NCBI GenBank assembly: GCA_023078555.1
Contig: CM041203.1
Span: 5,292,538-5,356,537, forward strand
DNA from: Ulva prolifera
Lineage: Eukaryota; Chlorophyta; Ulvophyceae; Ulvales; Ulvaceae
Direction of reading: 5' to 3'
Length of the DNA stretch: 64,000 nt
The position numbers and the translations under genes were made by a program. Positions 36,052 to 46,946 of this stretch are shown one piece after another. Every line of letters starts with the position of its first letter. Position 1 is the stretch's first letter. The notes below the pieces were generated by a model. That model did not search any database. It was not told the DNA's origin and saw nothing but the letters and a program-made list of their open reading frames with translations.

Positions 36052-36243
36052 ACAAGGACAAAGCCGGCGAGGCGGGCAGCACCACGAAAGAAGCAAGCAG
36101 ACCAAGCTCACACCCAGACACCCACGCACGCCACGCCACACCCACCACCCACGCACAGGGCAGCACCACGAAAGAAGCAAGCAGACCAAGCTCACACCCA
36201 GACACCCACGCACGCCACGCCACACCCGCCACCCACGCACAGG
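36052..36243 (-). mobile_element. L-family copy with internal 84-bp duplication
   Basis: Starts with TTACAAGGACAAAGCC and GAGGCGGGCAGCACCACG. An 84-base unit beginning at the GGGCAGCACC motif is repeated in tandem (about 36076-36159 and 36160-36243). TATGTCTG lies just before and just after the element and may be what remains of a target-site duplication. Confidence 0.65.
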
Positions 36244-36569
36244 ATATGTCTGTACTGCGACCCGTTCCCTGCTGTCACCCAACCCTGTGACCTCCACCTC
36301 CACCATGCATGTGGCATCTGCAGCTAGGTATCCCTGCTAAACGGAATCTCAGGGATGCCCTGACATATGGCATGTCTCACAGATGTGTACACGTACGTAT
36401 GGTGACTTCTGTGACAACTTGGAAATGAACATTCACTGCCACTGAGATCAGCAAGGCTGCAGATGCGACCAGTACTGCACATGTGTCTTACAGAATTCGG
36501 TAGAGTTTAAGCTCTAGAGTGAGCCATGCTGCCGGACTGAGGCGTGAGTGCGGTTGTAGTGTGGCAAGT

Positions 36570-38060
36570 GTGGCCGTGTGTGGTACAAGGTGTGACAAAT
36601 GCGGCGAGGCGGGCAGCACCGCGAAAGTAGCAAGCAGAGCAGAGCAAGCACAAACCCAGACACCCATGCAGCACACACAGAACGTGCGCCCAGAAATTGA
36701 CGTCGCGCCCAGAACCTCAGACCGCTACACACCCACACCGTTTGCACCATCGTCCTGGGTTCGATGCAGCGCGGGCCGGCGGGGCTGCGCGGCGGTGTGC
36801 TGGGCAGGCTGGGTGTGCTGTGGATCTGGGGGTGGGGTGGGGTTTGGGGTTGGGGCGGCCCCCGGCATTGAGGCGGGCAGGATGGGCGGGCTTGGGCAGC
36901 AGTGTATTAGGCGTGGCCCTGTCGTACGGCGGCAGGCGTTGAGGTGTTGGATGCTGTGTGGTTGTGTGTGGGCCGTTGGGTTTGTGTGTGCGTGTGTGGG
37001 TGAGTTACAAGGACAAAGCATTAAGGAAGGCAGGTAGCACCGCGCGCAGCAACCAGGGGAACCACACACCACGCAACACCGCCACACGCAGCACACACCA
37101 ACACACTCACGCAACGCCAGCACCCACCACGCGCAAAGAACGCTCTCAGCAAATGACACAGATCCGCAGTCCGCCCGGCAAACAAACAGCGAGACCGCAA
37201 CAACCCCCAGCCCGGGGAGGCCCCCGCCTCCCCCAGCACAACCCCCCAACCCCAGCCCGCGCACACCACCCCACCCGCCCGCAAACCCGCACCCGCAACC
37301 CCCAGAGGCCAGCCAAGCCCGCCCAAACCACCCGGCCGCGCCCCAACGGCGGGCCACACACAGGCGCACGGGGAAGACACCAGCGAAACGCGGCACGCCC
37401 GAGCCATCACCACAATAAAGCAGACAAGGCTGCGAGCGCACACGCAGCGGCAACTGCCCACCACGTAGCCCGGGCGGGTGCGCAGCGCCGCTCAAGCCGG
37501 GTGGCCCGTGAGCGGCGTGAGGTCATCGGACGGGACCGAAAGCCCCGTCAAAACAGCCTTGCCCGCATGACGCGCCATCAGCGGGGCAGCGGCATGCACC
37601 TGCCGTGCGTGCGTGTGTGGGTTCGGGTTTGTGGGTGTGTGGGTGTGTGGGTGTGTGCTTGGCGGTCTGCGGATCTGTGTCTTTTGTTGCGCCGGTGGTG
37701 GGTCTCCTGGTCGTGGTGAGTGTCGCGTGCATGCGTGTCTGTGTGTTTGCTTCGTCTGTTTGCTTCTGTCGCGGTGCTGCCCGCCTTGCTGCGTTTGTCC
37801 TTGTAACACACACGCAACGCTTCGCTGGCGCCGGCGGTGGCCACAGCCACACACAGCTACACACACATGCTGCGTGGCGTGCGGTTCCCCTGGTCCTTGC
37901 TTGCGGTGCTACCTGCCTCGCTTGCTTTGTCCTTGTAACACACACAGCTACACACACATGGCTTGTTGTGGCTTGTTGCGTGGTGTGCGGTTCCCCTGGT
38001 TCTTGCTTGCGGTGCTACCTGCCTTCCTTGCTTTGTCCTTGTAACACACACACGTGTGGC
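36570..38060. repeat. Nested cluster of L-family retroposons, both orientations
   Basis: Antisense L ends lie at about 36591 and 37004. A sense GC-rich body runs 36720-37000. A sense copy ends at about 37807, and two shorter sense copies end at about 37938 and 38048 (CTTTGTCCTTGTAA each time). The L hairpin region recurs at about 37489-37555. Strand-specific open frames across this block reflect its GC-rich, low-complexity sequence. Confidence 0.65.
37870..37940 (+). mobile_element. L-family short copy with 20-bp direct repeats
   Basis: A perfect 20-base repeat (37850-37869 and 37941-37960) flanks a sense copy of about 70 bases that ends CTTGCTTTGTCCTTGTAA plus CA. It is inserted in the same block as the larger L copies. 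Confidence 0.75.
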
Positions 38061-38272
38061 TGTGTGGCTGTTGATTCGGATGAGATCTTTGGGTGATTTG
38101 TCTGCCCACATTCATTCTTCTGTAAAAATGTTACAGGAAAGTGAGCGGTCATAGACAAACACAGCAAAAGAATCACCATGCTGTAGTCACACGTGTTTAC
38201 ACAGCGCCACACTGCAGCTGCGCATGAAAACGCGCGCCTGCCCATGTGGACATATGCATCCTGTCGCAACAT

Positions 38273-38308
38273 TGTCTACAAATGAGTGCACGGGAGAAGA
38301 CTAATTCC
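38273..38308 (-). mobile_element. S-family short insertion, 36 bp
   Basis: CATCCTGTCGCAACAT (38257-38272) and CATCCTGTCGAAACAT (38309-38324) flank an antisense S end with CTACAAATGAGTGCACGGG. One mismatch separates the flanks. Confidence 0.68.
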
Positions 38309-39008
38309 ACATCCTGTCGAAACATGTGTCACAGAAGAATGAGCGGATGCAGACAATTAAAGCAAACGTATCTCTTCCGAAACACAGTTCGCAATACGCA
38401 TGCTTACGTCCATAGATGACACTGTGGACCATGCCGCGGGACAGCTTCTGTCGTGGCCATGCATGGCCTGTAACATGCTGCCGTCGCTCCACCGGGATGA
38501 CTAGCTCAGAACGCAGCGATGCAATGTACATCGTGCACTGCCGCAGCCGACGCCTATGTGCACGCGAATCAGGTTAGCTAAGCTCCACAAGAGAGAACGG
38601 GGGGCGTACGCTAGCACGGTACTCAACTCTCAACGTAGCCTTTCCCGTACTGCAGCCGATGCGTGAAGCCAGCTTTACAGGAGGAATGGAATTAGGTAGA
38701 CATGCGTGGAGGCAGTCATTCTTGGTCCATGGATGCCTCGCGCTCGTTTTGTAGCTGGCACTGTCTCTGAAGCTTCACGCCAATTGCAAGGCATTAGTGT
38801 TGCCTTAACTATCAAGCTAAAGGCTAAATTCTGTTGCTAGAAAATTATTTTATCTGTCGGCGCGCTTATGACGTGACAGACTCGGCACAATTTCATCTGG
38901 CCACGTTGTGGCGGGTGTCTTGAGCTCGAGCTGCGGCACCTGTTGTGGTCAACACAATCATCGACCCTCCCATGCAGCCATAGCGTCGCAGCGCCAGAGC
39001 CAAAAGCA

Positions 39009-42000
39009 ATGTTGTTTCATCTTCTAGTGATCGTTATAACTGCATTAGCTGCGCCGCGATGGCTGACTGTGCATGCGCTCGCGAACGCTGCCACACTGCT
39101 AGCGACTGGTGAAGATGTCGACTCAGCAGTGGACGAGGGTCTGTGGCAGCCCCCACAGACAGCCGAGCTCAGCAGCAGCAATCCCACAGTACACACAGCA
39201 CCAACCGCAGCGTGTAGGCAGCCCGCTTCGAATTCTGATGGCACTCCGGCTGATGCTGTGCCGGCGAGGACGTACATGAAGTGCCTCGGGACGACGACCA
39301 CCACCCGGGCCTGCCACCTCCAGAATGTGTACTACAGCATAGATAGCGGGCACTTTCTGTACTACGGGCCGGAGGGGGTGACTCCGGAGGTGTTTGGGCA
39401 GGCGCACCCGCGCAGCGACCCCTGGCTGCGGTTGATACGGTGTGCTCCATGGGTCATGCATGGATCACATGCAGCGGCCTGCAGGCGGCTCAACGCTCCT
39501 CTCGAGACACATGCATACAGGCCACGTGCTTCCAAGCAGCTTCGCGCGTGCGCTCAGCTGTAATTAGGGCCTGGACCCGTACGCGTGCTTCAATTGAGGG
39601 GGCATTTAGAGCTCCTTCATGGGGATGCCGCATTGAAGGCACATGCAATATCATATCATAAGAACATGTGATATCGCCGGCGGGCGAGCTGCACAAACAC
39701 AGCGGACGTGATCGCCACGCACCTGTAAGTGAGGTGCCACTGGGAGGCTTGTAGCCTCTGCGCAGTCCAAAAAAAAATGCAGTGTCTCTGTATGTGGCAC
39801 GGCCGAGCAACCTCGTCCGCTGCCCGCTCGTCTGCAGCTGATCATTGTGAGAGTAGTAGTAATTAATTGCGTGTGTGCAGGAGCCCAGGATTGTGGAGAG
39901 GGAGGCACCGGAAGACACAGTTCTTCCTGGACTTCCGGAGCGGCAAGCCGCTGCCCCCGGCCGGCGCGGCCGCACACTTCACCCGGCCCCTGCACCTCCG
40001 CGCGCCGATGCATACCCGCAGCCTCGGCCACTTCCTGCGAGACAACCTGCTGCCGATGATCGACCTGCCGATGCGGTTCGGGCGGGACCCGGTGGACTTT
40101 GACTGGGTGCGCCACAGTAGCCTGGCCGACGGTCTGCTTGCAGTACCAGCGCCTGACCGTCTGTCGTCATATGATCAGCAGGGAGGAACCTTCCGCGAGC
40201 GACCGCCGGGTGCCTTCGCCGCAGCTGTGCAACCACCACCGCAGCAGCGCTCGACCAGACCCCACGCCCGCGACATCTGCAGTGGCACTGCGAGCGGCGA
40301 GTCTGCCGATGCATGGTGCTGATGCATGGGGCGCTCGTGCAGGTGCGATGGGAGAGCGACCTGTCGAAGGTGGACTGGCAGGAGGAGTCAAAAGTTGCGG
40401 AGCACTACCGGGGGCTGCACAACGGCCGGCCCGCAGTGACGTGGCAGCAGGTGCTCGACGAAGCCCTCCAGGGCCAGCCCTCCAGTGCGCCTCAAAAAAC
40501 AGCGGATTGCATCCGGGCTGTTGCGTGGTTGTGGGGCTGCTGTCAGAGGCGTGCCGGAAGATGCTTGGGCCAGCAAGCGGGAATGTGATCACACATTACA
40601 ATGCGACAGCTTCAGAGCTGCCCGTGCAAATGAAAAAAAGAAAAATGCATCAACCTGGCAGTGCGGAAGCGGCCGCAGCTGGCACGCATGCTCCCTCAGT
40701 GTCTCGAGTACCAGATCTAGATGCCGGGTGCCATTGGAGTTGGCATGCACGTGATTCCCGCAGCCTCGATAGAAGTGCCCAATAGTGCCCCGCAGCGCTG
40801 CTGCAGCCTGACAACTCATGGGTCATGCGTACACAATTGCAACACCAGTGGCTGCGGGTGTACACAACTGCAACACCAGTGGCTGCAGGTGTGAAGTTCA
40901 TCCGGTTCGCGGAGATCATCGGCGGGCAAGGCCCGGTGGACATCCTTTCGCACGTCGGCCCTGGCGGCGACGAGCAGCAGCTGTCGCAGTGGGCACACAT
41001 GTGCGACCCGTTCCCGTTCACCGCGATGCGAGAGGTCGCCTACCGCAACCACGGCCTCCAGGTGCTGCTGCCCCCGGCCTGTGATCATCGCCTGCCTGTG
41101 ATCATTCGAACCCCTGCGTCAGGTGCAACTGACCCAGCGTGCACGTCCTTGTTATTGGTTTTGGTGTAGACTCCAGGGACCCGGACGAGCGGCTGTGTGT
41201 GTGACCGGGCCAAGCCATGTGGCTGCAGGTGGCGTCGGTGCCGGATCTGGAGCCCTTCGTGCTGTTCATGGACGGCAAGCCGGGCGAGAAGCGCTACCTT
41301 GCCAATGCCGACGATATCATACGCCAGCTACAGCGGACATTCCCCGGTATGTGCCCCGTGTCCACTTCCGGCCATCGCACCGTGACTCGTTGCCACCATA
41401 AGCACCTATCACAGCCCCGCGGCGGCACGGGCAATCCCCCCCCCTCCACCAATGATCTCGCTGCAGCTGCCTAGGGGAGCGCTTTTGGACTTCCGTTGTC
41501 CCGTTCCATGAGTGACACATCATCGCCCTTGGCAGCGCGCCCCTGCACCCCGCCACATGGGCGAGGTTCATTTCAAGCGCACATACGCCGTGCCTATAGC
41601 GCCAATCGGTGATGCTGCATACATACAAGACGCAACGTGGGCGGTCAAAGCCATGCATGGGAATCATGCGTGCAGGGGTGCGCATGGAGCATGTGATGAT
41701 GTCAACCCTGACCCTCCAGGAGCAGCTGGAGTACCTGGCTAAGGCGACGGTGGTGGTGTCCAACATCGGCAGCCGCAGCTTCCGCCTCGTCTACCTGCCC
41801 AACGGCGCCACCACCATCCTCGTCGGGCCCCCCGAGTGCGCCCCCCTGGCCCCCCGGATCGCTGCCCAGCACCACTCAGTCCATCCTTACATCTCATTTC
41901 CAAAATTGGCACGCCACATCTGCCAGAGACCTGGAGAGTTCAGGCTCACTGCAACGTTTACGACTGTAAGCACTCATGCGTTGCCGTGGACCCGGAAACG

Positions 42001-42540
42001 TGTGCACACCAGAGCGCCTTGGTGAACCTGCTGTCTCCGAAACTGAGTCGGAAATCTCCTTCATGCGAACGCAGTGTGCGGGGCTCTTGTTTGCCGTCGC
42101 TTTACATCTGTTCAACCTCCTGCAGTACAGCCTGTGTTGCAGAAGAGTGAACGGGCATTGTAAAACACAGCAATATAGTCTATAGACTAGCTACATGCGA
42201 GCAGAGAAACGATGCGAGTCCACGCAGCTGCAGGTATCCCTTTATGGTGGAGTCGCGCATGCCAGGCGCACGGCGCAAGCGCCACCAGAACACCTCCCCC
42301 TTTTACGAGATCGACAACTGCTGGGGCTTCATCGGCTACGTCAACATGCTGCAGTACCACGTCACCAGCGAGGCTGAGGTGGACAAGGCCAAGCCATGGA
42401 CGACCGTCAGAGACGCCCGGAACGCGGACATCGTGCTTGACGAGCAGAAGCTGACGGCGCTGCTGCGGGTGGCGCTGCAGGAGGGCGACTGCAATGTTCC
42501 GTACACGGGCTCTGGCACCTTGTCAGCGTATGCGGAATGA
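39009..42540 (+). CDS. GT61-like glycosyltransferase, array copy 4
   Basis: Seven exons: 39009-39439, 39881-40106, 40343-40484, 40889-41061, 41229-41346, 41676-41835 and 42234-42540, giving 518 aa, the shortest complete copy. The frame is open upstream, but the ATG at 39009 is the first in it and starts a clear hydrophobic signal (MLFHLLVIVITALAA). The MKCLGT module begins at residue 90, the GHxxxD motif is at H194-D198, and IGSRSF is at 394-399. Exon 4 is two codons shorter than in other copies (SHVGPGGDEQQLSQW). The C-terminal exon has a basic GARRKRHQN stretch before the FYEIDNCWGF segment, a version shared with copies 5 and 6. Intron 5 uses GTATGT. The splice acceptor of exon 4 lies at the end of a tandem duplication of about 31 bp. 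Confidence 0.86.
40829..40889. repeat. 31-bp tandem duplication at an exon 4 splice acceptor
   Basis: Two near-identical units at 40829-40858 and 40860-40889. Only the second ends in GCAG and provides the acceptor; the first has GCGG there. Confidence 0.85.
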
Positions 42541-43078
42541 TGCATACGGCACAGTAGATTGTATCACATACACCGTATTCATAACATGAGTCATAATGGT
42601 TGTGGGGGTGTGCGGGGGCCCTGCGCAGTGCCCTTTGCCCCCCCGGATCTGTCCTTCAGGACAATTGTAACATGTATACCTCCGCCCACATGTGCACCCC
42701 AGGGCCACCCCCGCCCTCGCCCCGGTTCCACCAAACCCACGAAGCCCCATAAGTATGTACATATATGCCTGCGTTGCTTCATAGTGCTGCAGGCTCGCAC
42801 CATACCACCCGCGGAGCCTGCGACGAGACTCACCCACTGCAGCACAGTTAATTGAATTACTGTTAATTAACAAACCGTCTCTTTTGTAATGAACTGTTAA
42901 ATAACAGACCGCCGAGAGGTGGTGAGGAGAGTGGCGGCCCGCTGCTAAGGCTACAAGACACACAAGCAACACTGAAGTTAAGTCGTCAAGAGGCGGTGTG
43001 ACTCCAATGTTGATCATTCCAGGTGGCTGGCCAGCATGCAGTTCCCATGCATATGGCCAGCAGAGCGTTGTGGAGTGT

Positions 43079-43810
43079 TACAAGGACAAATGCAGCAAGG
43101 CGCGCAGCACTGCAAAAGAAGCAAACAGACGAAGCAAACACCCAGCCTCTCACGCACGCGACATGTGTACCCACCACACCCAGAAAACCCATCACCGGCG
43201 CAGCAAACGACAAAGATCCGCAGACCGCCAAGCACACACCCACACACCCATACACGCACGCACAGACCCCACGGCCCACACACAACAACACAACCGCCAA
43301 CACCACAACGCCCGCCGCCGTACAACAGGGCCACGCCCAACACACTGCTACCTGACGCCGCCCATCATGGCTGCCCGATTGCCAGGGGCCGCCCTGGCCC
43401 CAAACCCCACCCCCACCCCCTGAGCCACAGCACACCACGCCAGCCCGGCACTCCGCCGCGCAGCCTCTCCGGCCCACGCCGCACCATACCCAGGACGATG
43501 CATCGCCTAAGCCGTCTCCGCAATCCCTGCACATGCCAACGAAGGCATCCCGCACGCCCATCAGACCCGGCCTAGCTGGAGTCAGAGGCCATTGGTTGAA
43601 GGCGTCAAGCGGACAGGGCTCCCGAGGGGCACCCCACCGCTCAGGCCAGATGGCCTGTAAGCGGTGAGAGGGCATCAGACGGGACTGTGAGTCCCGCCAA
43701 AACCGCCTTGCCCGCAGAGCTGTGGCACGCACCTGGCGCGCCACTGCACGACAGAGCGTCGTCGAGAGATCACGCATTGCGTTCTCCAAAAATCGCCGCC
43801 GAGAGCCTCT
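43079..43810 (-). mobile_element. L-family retroposon, most complete copy (732 bp)
   Basis: GAGCGTTGTGGAGTGT flanks the element exactly (43063-43078 and 43811-43826). On the + strand the order is TTACAAGGACAAATGC end, GCAGCAC motif, AAGAAGC-rich segment, CA-rich microsatellite, GC-rich body, hairpin region (43634-43696) and a ~115-base end. Since the TTACAA end is constant among copies and the other end varies, the sense strand is probably the minus strand with its 3' end at TTGTAA. No protein-coding domain was recognised, so it is likely non-autonomous. Confidence 0.82.
43634..43696. other. Conserved hairpin pair inside L elements
   Basis: Hairpin 1 pairs CACCGCT with AGCGGTG and AGGCC with GGCCT around AGAT. 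Hairpin 2 pairs CGGGACT with AGTCCCG around GTG. The same region in the copies at about 10273-10341 and 37489-37550 differs in sequence but keeps pairable arms (for example CGCTCA with TGAGCG). This suggests a structured RNA or DNA end, on visual evidence only. Confidence 0.45.
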
Positions 43811-46610
43811 GAGCGTTGTGGAGTGTGGCCTGCGATCCGTTCGTCGCCCATTATTGTATACCAGATCCCGCCTGTCGCGGGAGGCCGCGGGTTCAATTCT
43901 GCGTGCGCGAACAGCCGTTACCACCTCCATTGGCACAGCAGCAGTGTTTGGCCATGGGGACTTGCATGCAGTCCTCGATGTCGTCTGGATGTGGTTCCCA
44001 GGTTGTGCACCACTTTACCATGTGTGGATCCGACTGACCAGAGTTGTCAATACCAGAGTTGTGAATGTGTAAAAAAACGTCAAAAAAGGTACGGCTGCAG
44101 ACTTACACAGCCATGGCTGTGCAAGTCTATGTCTACTGTGCTTCACTAGTGCATCTCCATGGATCCAATACCGGCGCCCCTGTAGCCTTGGCCAAGCTTC
44201 TAATCCCTCACTGAGATCAGGGCAGCATGAGCTCCAGCCATGTTTGTTTCACATATGTGAACTTTAAATTTGCACTGGCACATTCAACATCAAGGTGATA
44301 CAAACATGCGCATATGCACTCTCAATTATCATTGACAATCTGTACAGATGTCAACCTGTCAGCTGACACTGTCTTGGCAAGCTTTGGAACCTGTCTACAG
44401 ATCTGACATCAGGTACATCTATCCTAACTGTCCAAACATCTATCCATCTCAACATACCTGTGTGGTCAGACAATTCAGGACTGTACTAAGCCATGGGCAT
44501 CATGGATGCATGCATGTACGCCTCAGCTGAATCTGTCTGCTGCAGACAATTCAGCTCCTGCATGAAGATGGCAGCATGGCCTGGCCTGTAGTGATGGTCA
44601 GAATGTGCCACAGTAGCTGTTACACCACAGGCTGTGGTGTTGCAATGTGTGTTGTGGCTGTTTCAATGCAGGCAACTTTCGCTGCCGTTCACACTAGTAC
44701 TGCAGCCATGGCCGGCCCCACCATGGCCAGCAAGAGCTGCAGCCATTCCCTGACATGTCATGTACAGTGCCGCATGCCAGTGGGCCATGGTTGACTGGCC
44801 AGCTGCAGTCTAGCAGTCTTTGCCATAAAACTGCAGCTGCAGCAACATGTAACATGTGCATGCAAGATCAGATGCAGCCTTAAGCTTGATTAATTTCGAA
44901 ATTCACATATCCTGATAGTTTGCCAGTCGACCATGGCTGTGGCAACTCTTCCGGAGCCCTGCTTTGTTGGCCAGGGGGGTGTGGGGGTGCGCCTGGGCTG
45001 GTGTGCTAGTGGTGTGTTGTAACAAGGAGACAGTGAAACCAGCAAGCTGTACAAGAACACAACTTGAACCTGGGCTTCAAATTATGTGATTGTACATATG
45101 ATTGTACATGTTGTGTGATGCGGAACTCAGTTTCTGCATTAGAGACATTCTTGTGCTGCTATTGTGTCACAAAACGGTTTCAAGGACAAAGCAAGCTTGC
45201 TTAAGCATGGCAGCCTGAGGTAGCACCACAACAACCAGATGAACCGCACACCCACTTTACCAGCCACACGCATCACACATTAGCACACCCACCCACGCGT
45301 GTTGCCGTTGTGTACCTTTAAGCCCATTCTTGAGTGCACTCTTCTCTAGTCTAGCACCAGTCGCAGTTAGATAAGATGCCTAGCCTTGCCAGCTGCCAGC
45401 CACGTGCAGTGCGCATGCACTGTGACTAATAATGGAATATTATGCCATGTATGTAGCCGACATGCACACTGTGCTCTGCTCACACTGCCTTTAACCCTGC
45501 TGCTCGGTAACCTCAACTTGTCAACCTCTCGCTCTTCTGGCCATGCGAGTATTAATACTTCGTGGTGTGATACATGTTCCGATGGCATGCATTGCAGTTC
45601 CGGCACAAAGAAGCTTTGGCGAATACTGGAGAGCGTTCTGCCTGCGGCGAGTGTAGAACTTGTTTTCGCGCGTATGGCTACGTAAGACCACGTGTGCACA
45701 CGAGTTCACCTTCCGCGCTGTCGAGCTCAGGAGCTCCAGATCCGCATCGCGCGAGGGCAACGGCTGTCCTCGGCAAGTGGCGCCCAGTAGGAGCGCCGCC
45801 GAGGCTGCCTGGAGCTTCGACGAGATACCTGCAGCTCTGGGATGCTGTTACTTGTACTGGACTGTGTACCTCTGAGACATGAGATGTAGGATGACTCTCG
45901 CACCTGGCAATATTCCAGGATATCCTGCGTGGCGCCAGGTACACGCGTGCGTATACGGGCAGGACTCGATTCCTCCGAGTCATCGTTCCGTCTGCAGCTG
46001 ACTTCATGCATGAAGTTTACTAGTCAGCATGCACCGGCCCGCATGGGCCACAAACGCGCAGGCGAGCGTCGTGTGTCTAGGTGCGATGTCTGTACGCGTC
46101 AATGCGCCATGGCCGTTACGCTAGTTAGCGAATGGTGTATATGCTGGCTGCATGCACATTGCTGCCACTGGCAGCTGCAGTACACAAGTGCATGACTCGG
46201 ATCTGTGGCATTTTCTTCGCATTGACCTCGTTTCCGATATCAGAGTCTGATGGTCAGCCCGTGATTGAAGCTGTAGGTAGCGTCGCTGGCAATGGCAAGC
46301 GCAGTGTACTGTAACACTGTTCCATAGTGCACGCCGACGAGGCCTACAACACGGGCTTGCTGGCCGCGGCGCTGCTACCGCTGCTGCTGTGAGGCGCTCG
46401 GGTTTGATCAGTTCAGCTCAGAGAGGTCGAGCTCAGCCCATCGCGCAGCAACATCTCTGCGGTAGGTCTCTACACGTGATTGATGATATCATGAAGCAGC
46501 TAGAAAGTCAGCGTTAGAAGTAGTCATTGGGATCGTTTGCGTGTGCAGTAGCGCTAGGACTCCCGTCGTCGCCATCAGCTGCACATGACCAGCTGCAGAC
46601 CACAAGCATG

Positions 46611-46686
46611 TGTGGGTGTATGTTGCATTTGATTCGGATGAGATTCGGTTTCAGTGTTTGTTTTCTCCCGTTCACTCTTTTGTAAA
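46611..46686 (+). mobile_element. S-family retroposon, 76 bp, with 21-bp direct repeats
   Basis: A perfect 21-base repeat (46590-46610 and 46687-46707) flanks the insert. The insert reads GTGGGTGTATG, GATTCGGATGAGATTCGG, a GTGTTTGTTTTCTCCC segment and the end GTTCACTCTTTTGTAAA. It is the cleanest sense copy of the S family. Confidence 0.85.
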
Positions 46687-46946
46687 CAGCTGCAGACCAC
46701 AAGCATGCTATAGCTAGTGGAAGCTTGCCAATCACGACCAGCCGCAGCACGCCCCAGGCACAGCCGTATACGTAGCCACGCAGCACTTTAAGCTTCAGCT
46801 TCAGATCTTGATTTGAATTGATACACAGTTTGCTACAACGCTCCGGACGCCCGCAGACACGGCCACGGCGAGCGAGGGGCGTGCATTAACTTGCTGCGTC
46901 GCAGAGGTAGCAACGCAGCAGAACATATATATACGACATCATCAGC

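Larger units (their letters stand above)
33562..39008. other. Intergenic between array copies 3 and 4
   Basis: About 5.4 kb. The left part (33562-35760) has short open frames on both strands that I cannot assign. The right part (35815-38390) is a dense cluster of L and S retroposons. The last ~600 bases before the copy 4 start show no recognised element. Confidence 0.5.
42541..46946. other. Intergenic between array copies 4 and 5
   Basis: About 4.4 kb. It holds the best-defined L retroposon (43079-43810) and an S insertion (46611-46686). The stretch 44100-46580 has only short frames on both strands with no motif I recognise, plus diverged L ends near 45014 and 45173. Confidence 0.55.

Noticed and set aside
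36725..37495. Minus-strand open frame of 256 codons in the L cluster
   Set aside because: Crosses junctions between L copies in opposite orientations and has no recognisable domain.
43832..43925. Possible tRNA (GGGTTCAATTC box B-like motif)
   Set aside because: The T-arm stem does not pair and no D-arm, anticodon arm or acceptor stem can be drawn around it.
42986..43936. Minus-strand open frame of 316 codons
   Set aside because: It covers the L retroposon 43079-43810 plus its target repeats. Other L copies do not conserve the same frame, so it is a by-product of GC-rich sequence.
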